From contig DEFO01000028.1 in assembly GCA_002350805.1 (NCBI GenBank), positions 1 through 21,956 on the forward strand: DNA of 21,956 nucleotides. Reading direction: 5' to 3'. Source of the DNA: Prevotella sp. UBA2850 (GTDB taxonomy: Bacteria > Bacteroidota > Bacteroidia > Bacteroidales > Bacteroidaceae). Every line of letters starts with the position of its first letter. Within the stretch, counting starts at the first letter, position 1. A program made the translations under genes and the position numbers. Shown one piece after another: positions 21,873 through 21,956 of the stretch. The notes beneath the pieces are model-generated. The model had not been told where the DNA came from. It was given only the letters and a program-made list of their open reading frames with translations, and made no database searches.

Positions 21873-21956
21873 AATTAGGCATTAATTAGACTCTAATTAG
21901 GCATTAATTACGTTGCAATTAGGCATTAATTGCATGCTAATTAGGCATTAATTAGA
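21873..21956. repeat. 22-bp-period array of a 15-bp near-palindrome, running off the window
   Basis: AATTAGGCATTAATT occurs four times without change, at 21873-21887, 21895-21909, 21917-21931 and 21939-21953. The period is exactly 22 bases. The intervening 7 bases differ each time: agactct, acgttgc, gcatgct, then aga at the edge. The arms AATTA and TAATT of each unit are complementary around GGCAT. The array continues past the end of the window. Confidence 0.92.

Noticed and set aside
21873..21956. CRISPR array
   Set aside because: Units of 15 bp with 7-bp spacers are far below CRISPR repeat and spacer sizes, and no cas gene is in the window.

Overview
The window looks like chromosomal DNA from a member of the Bacteroidales, most likely Prevotellaceae. 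Three spacers carry Bacteroidetes-type promoters (TTTG, about 19-20 bases, TAnnTTTG). Gene starts mostly lack strong Shine-Dalgarno sequences and sit behind A/T-rich leaders. The secreted M6 peptidase ends in what looks like a type IX secretion sorting tail, and the protein sequences read as Prevotella/Bacteroides-like. This placement is inference from sequence recognition; no database was searched.

Layout. (1) 1-2423 is an AT-richer accessory stretch of small genes: an unknown single-span membrane protein, a MmcQ/YjbR-fold protein, a broken gene for a small two-helix membrane protein, a TIGR04076 protein and an STM3941-like membrane protein. It ends at a very strong hairpin. (2) 2566-5127, minus strand, is a stand-alone secreted GH78 alpha-L-rhamnosidase with its own promoter. 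(3) 5498-10214 is the translation/transcription operon rimP-nusA-infB, with a promoter and a leader hairpin. (4) 10358-12382 is a membrane-anchored sensor phosphatase (Cache-like, HAMP, PP2C/SpoIIE-type). (5) 12425-17383 is the SUF iron-sulfur assembly cluster sufB-sufC-sufD-sufS; no sufE, sufA or sufU is in the window. (6) 17436-19574 is a secreted M6 metallopeptidase. (7) 19797-20090, minus strand, is a 97-residue membrane protein of unknown function, convergent with the peptidase. (8) 20212-21808 holds rnhB (RNase HII) and a WYL-domain regulator.

How the genes work together. RimP, NusA and IF2 act in 30S maturation, transcription elongation/termination and translation initiation, and probably share one transcript. 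SufB, SufC and SufD form the Fe-S scaffold, and SufS supplies the sulfur. The other genes are largely independent housekeeping or accessory functions.

The most unusual content is non-coding. Heptanucleotide (7-bp period) arrays occur in three spacers, two of them running into gene ends so that they supply stop codons. The last 84 bases hold a 22-bp-period array of a 15-bp near-palindrome with 7-bp variable spacers, which runs off the window. No CRISPR array, tRNA, rRNA, insertion sequence or prophage was found.
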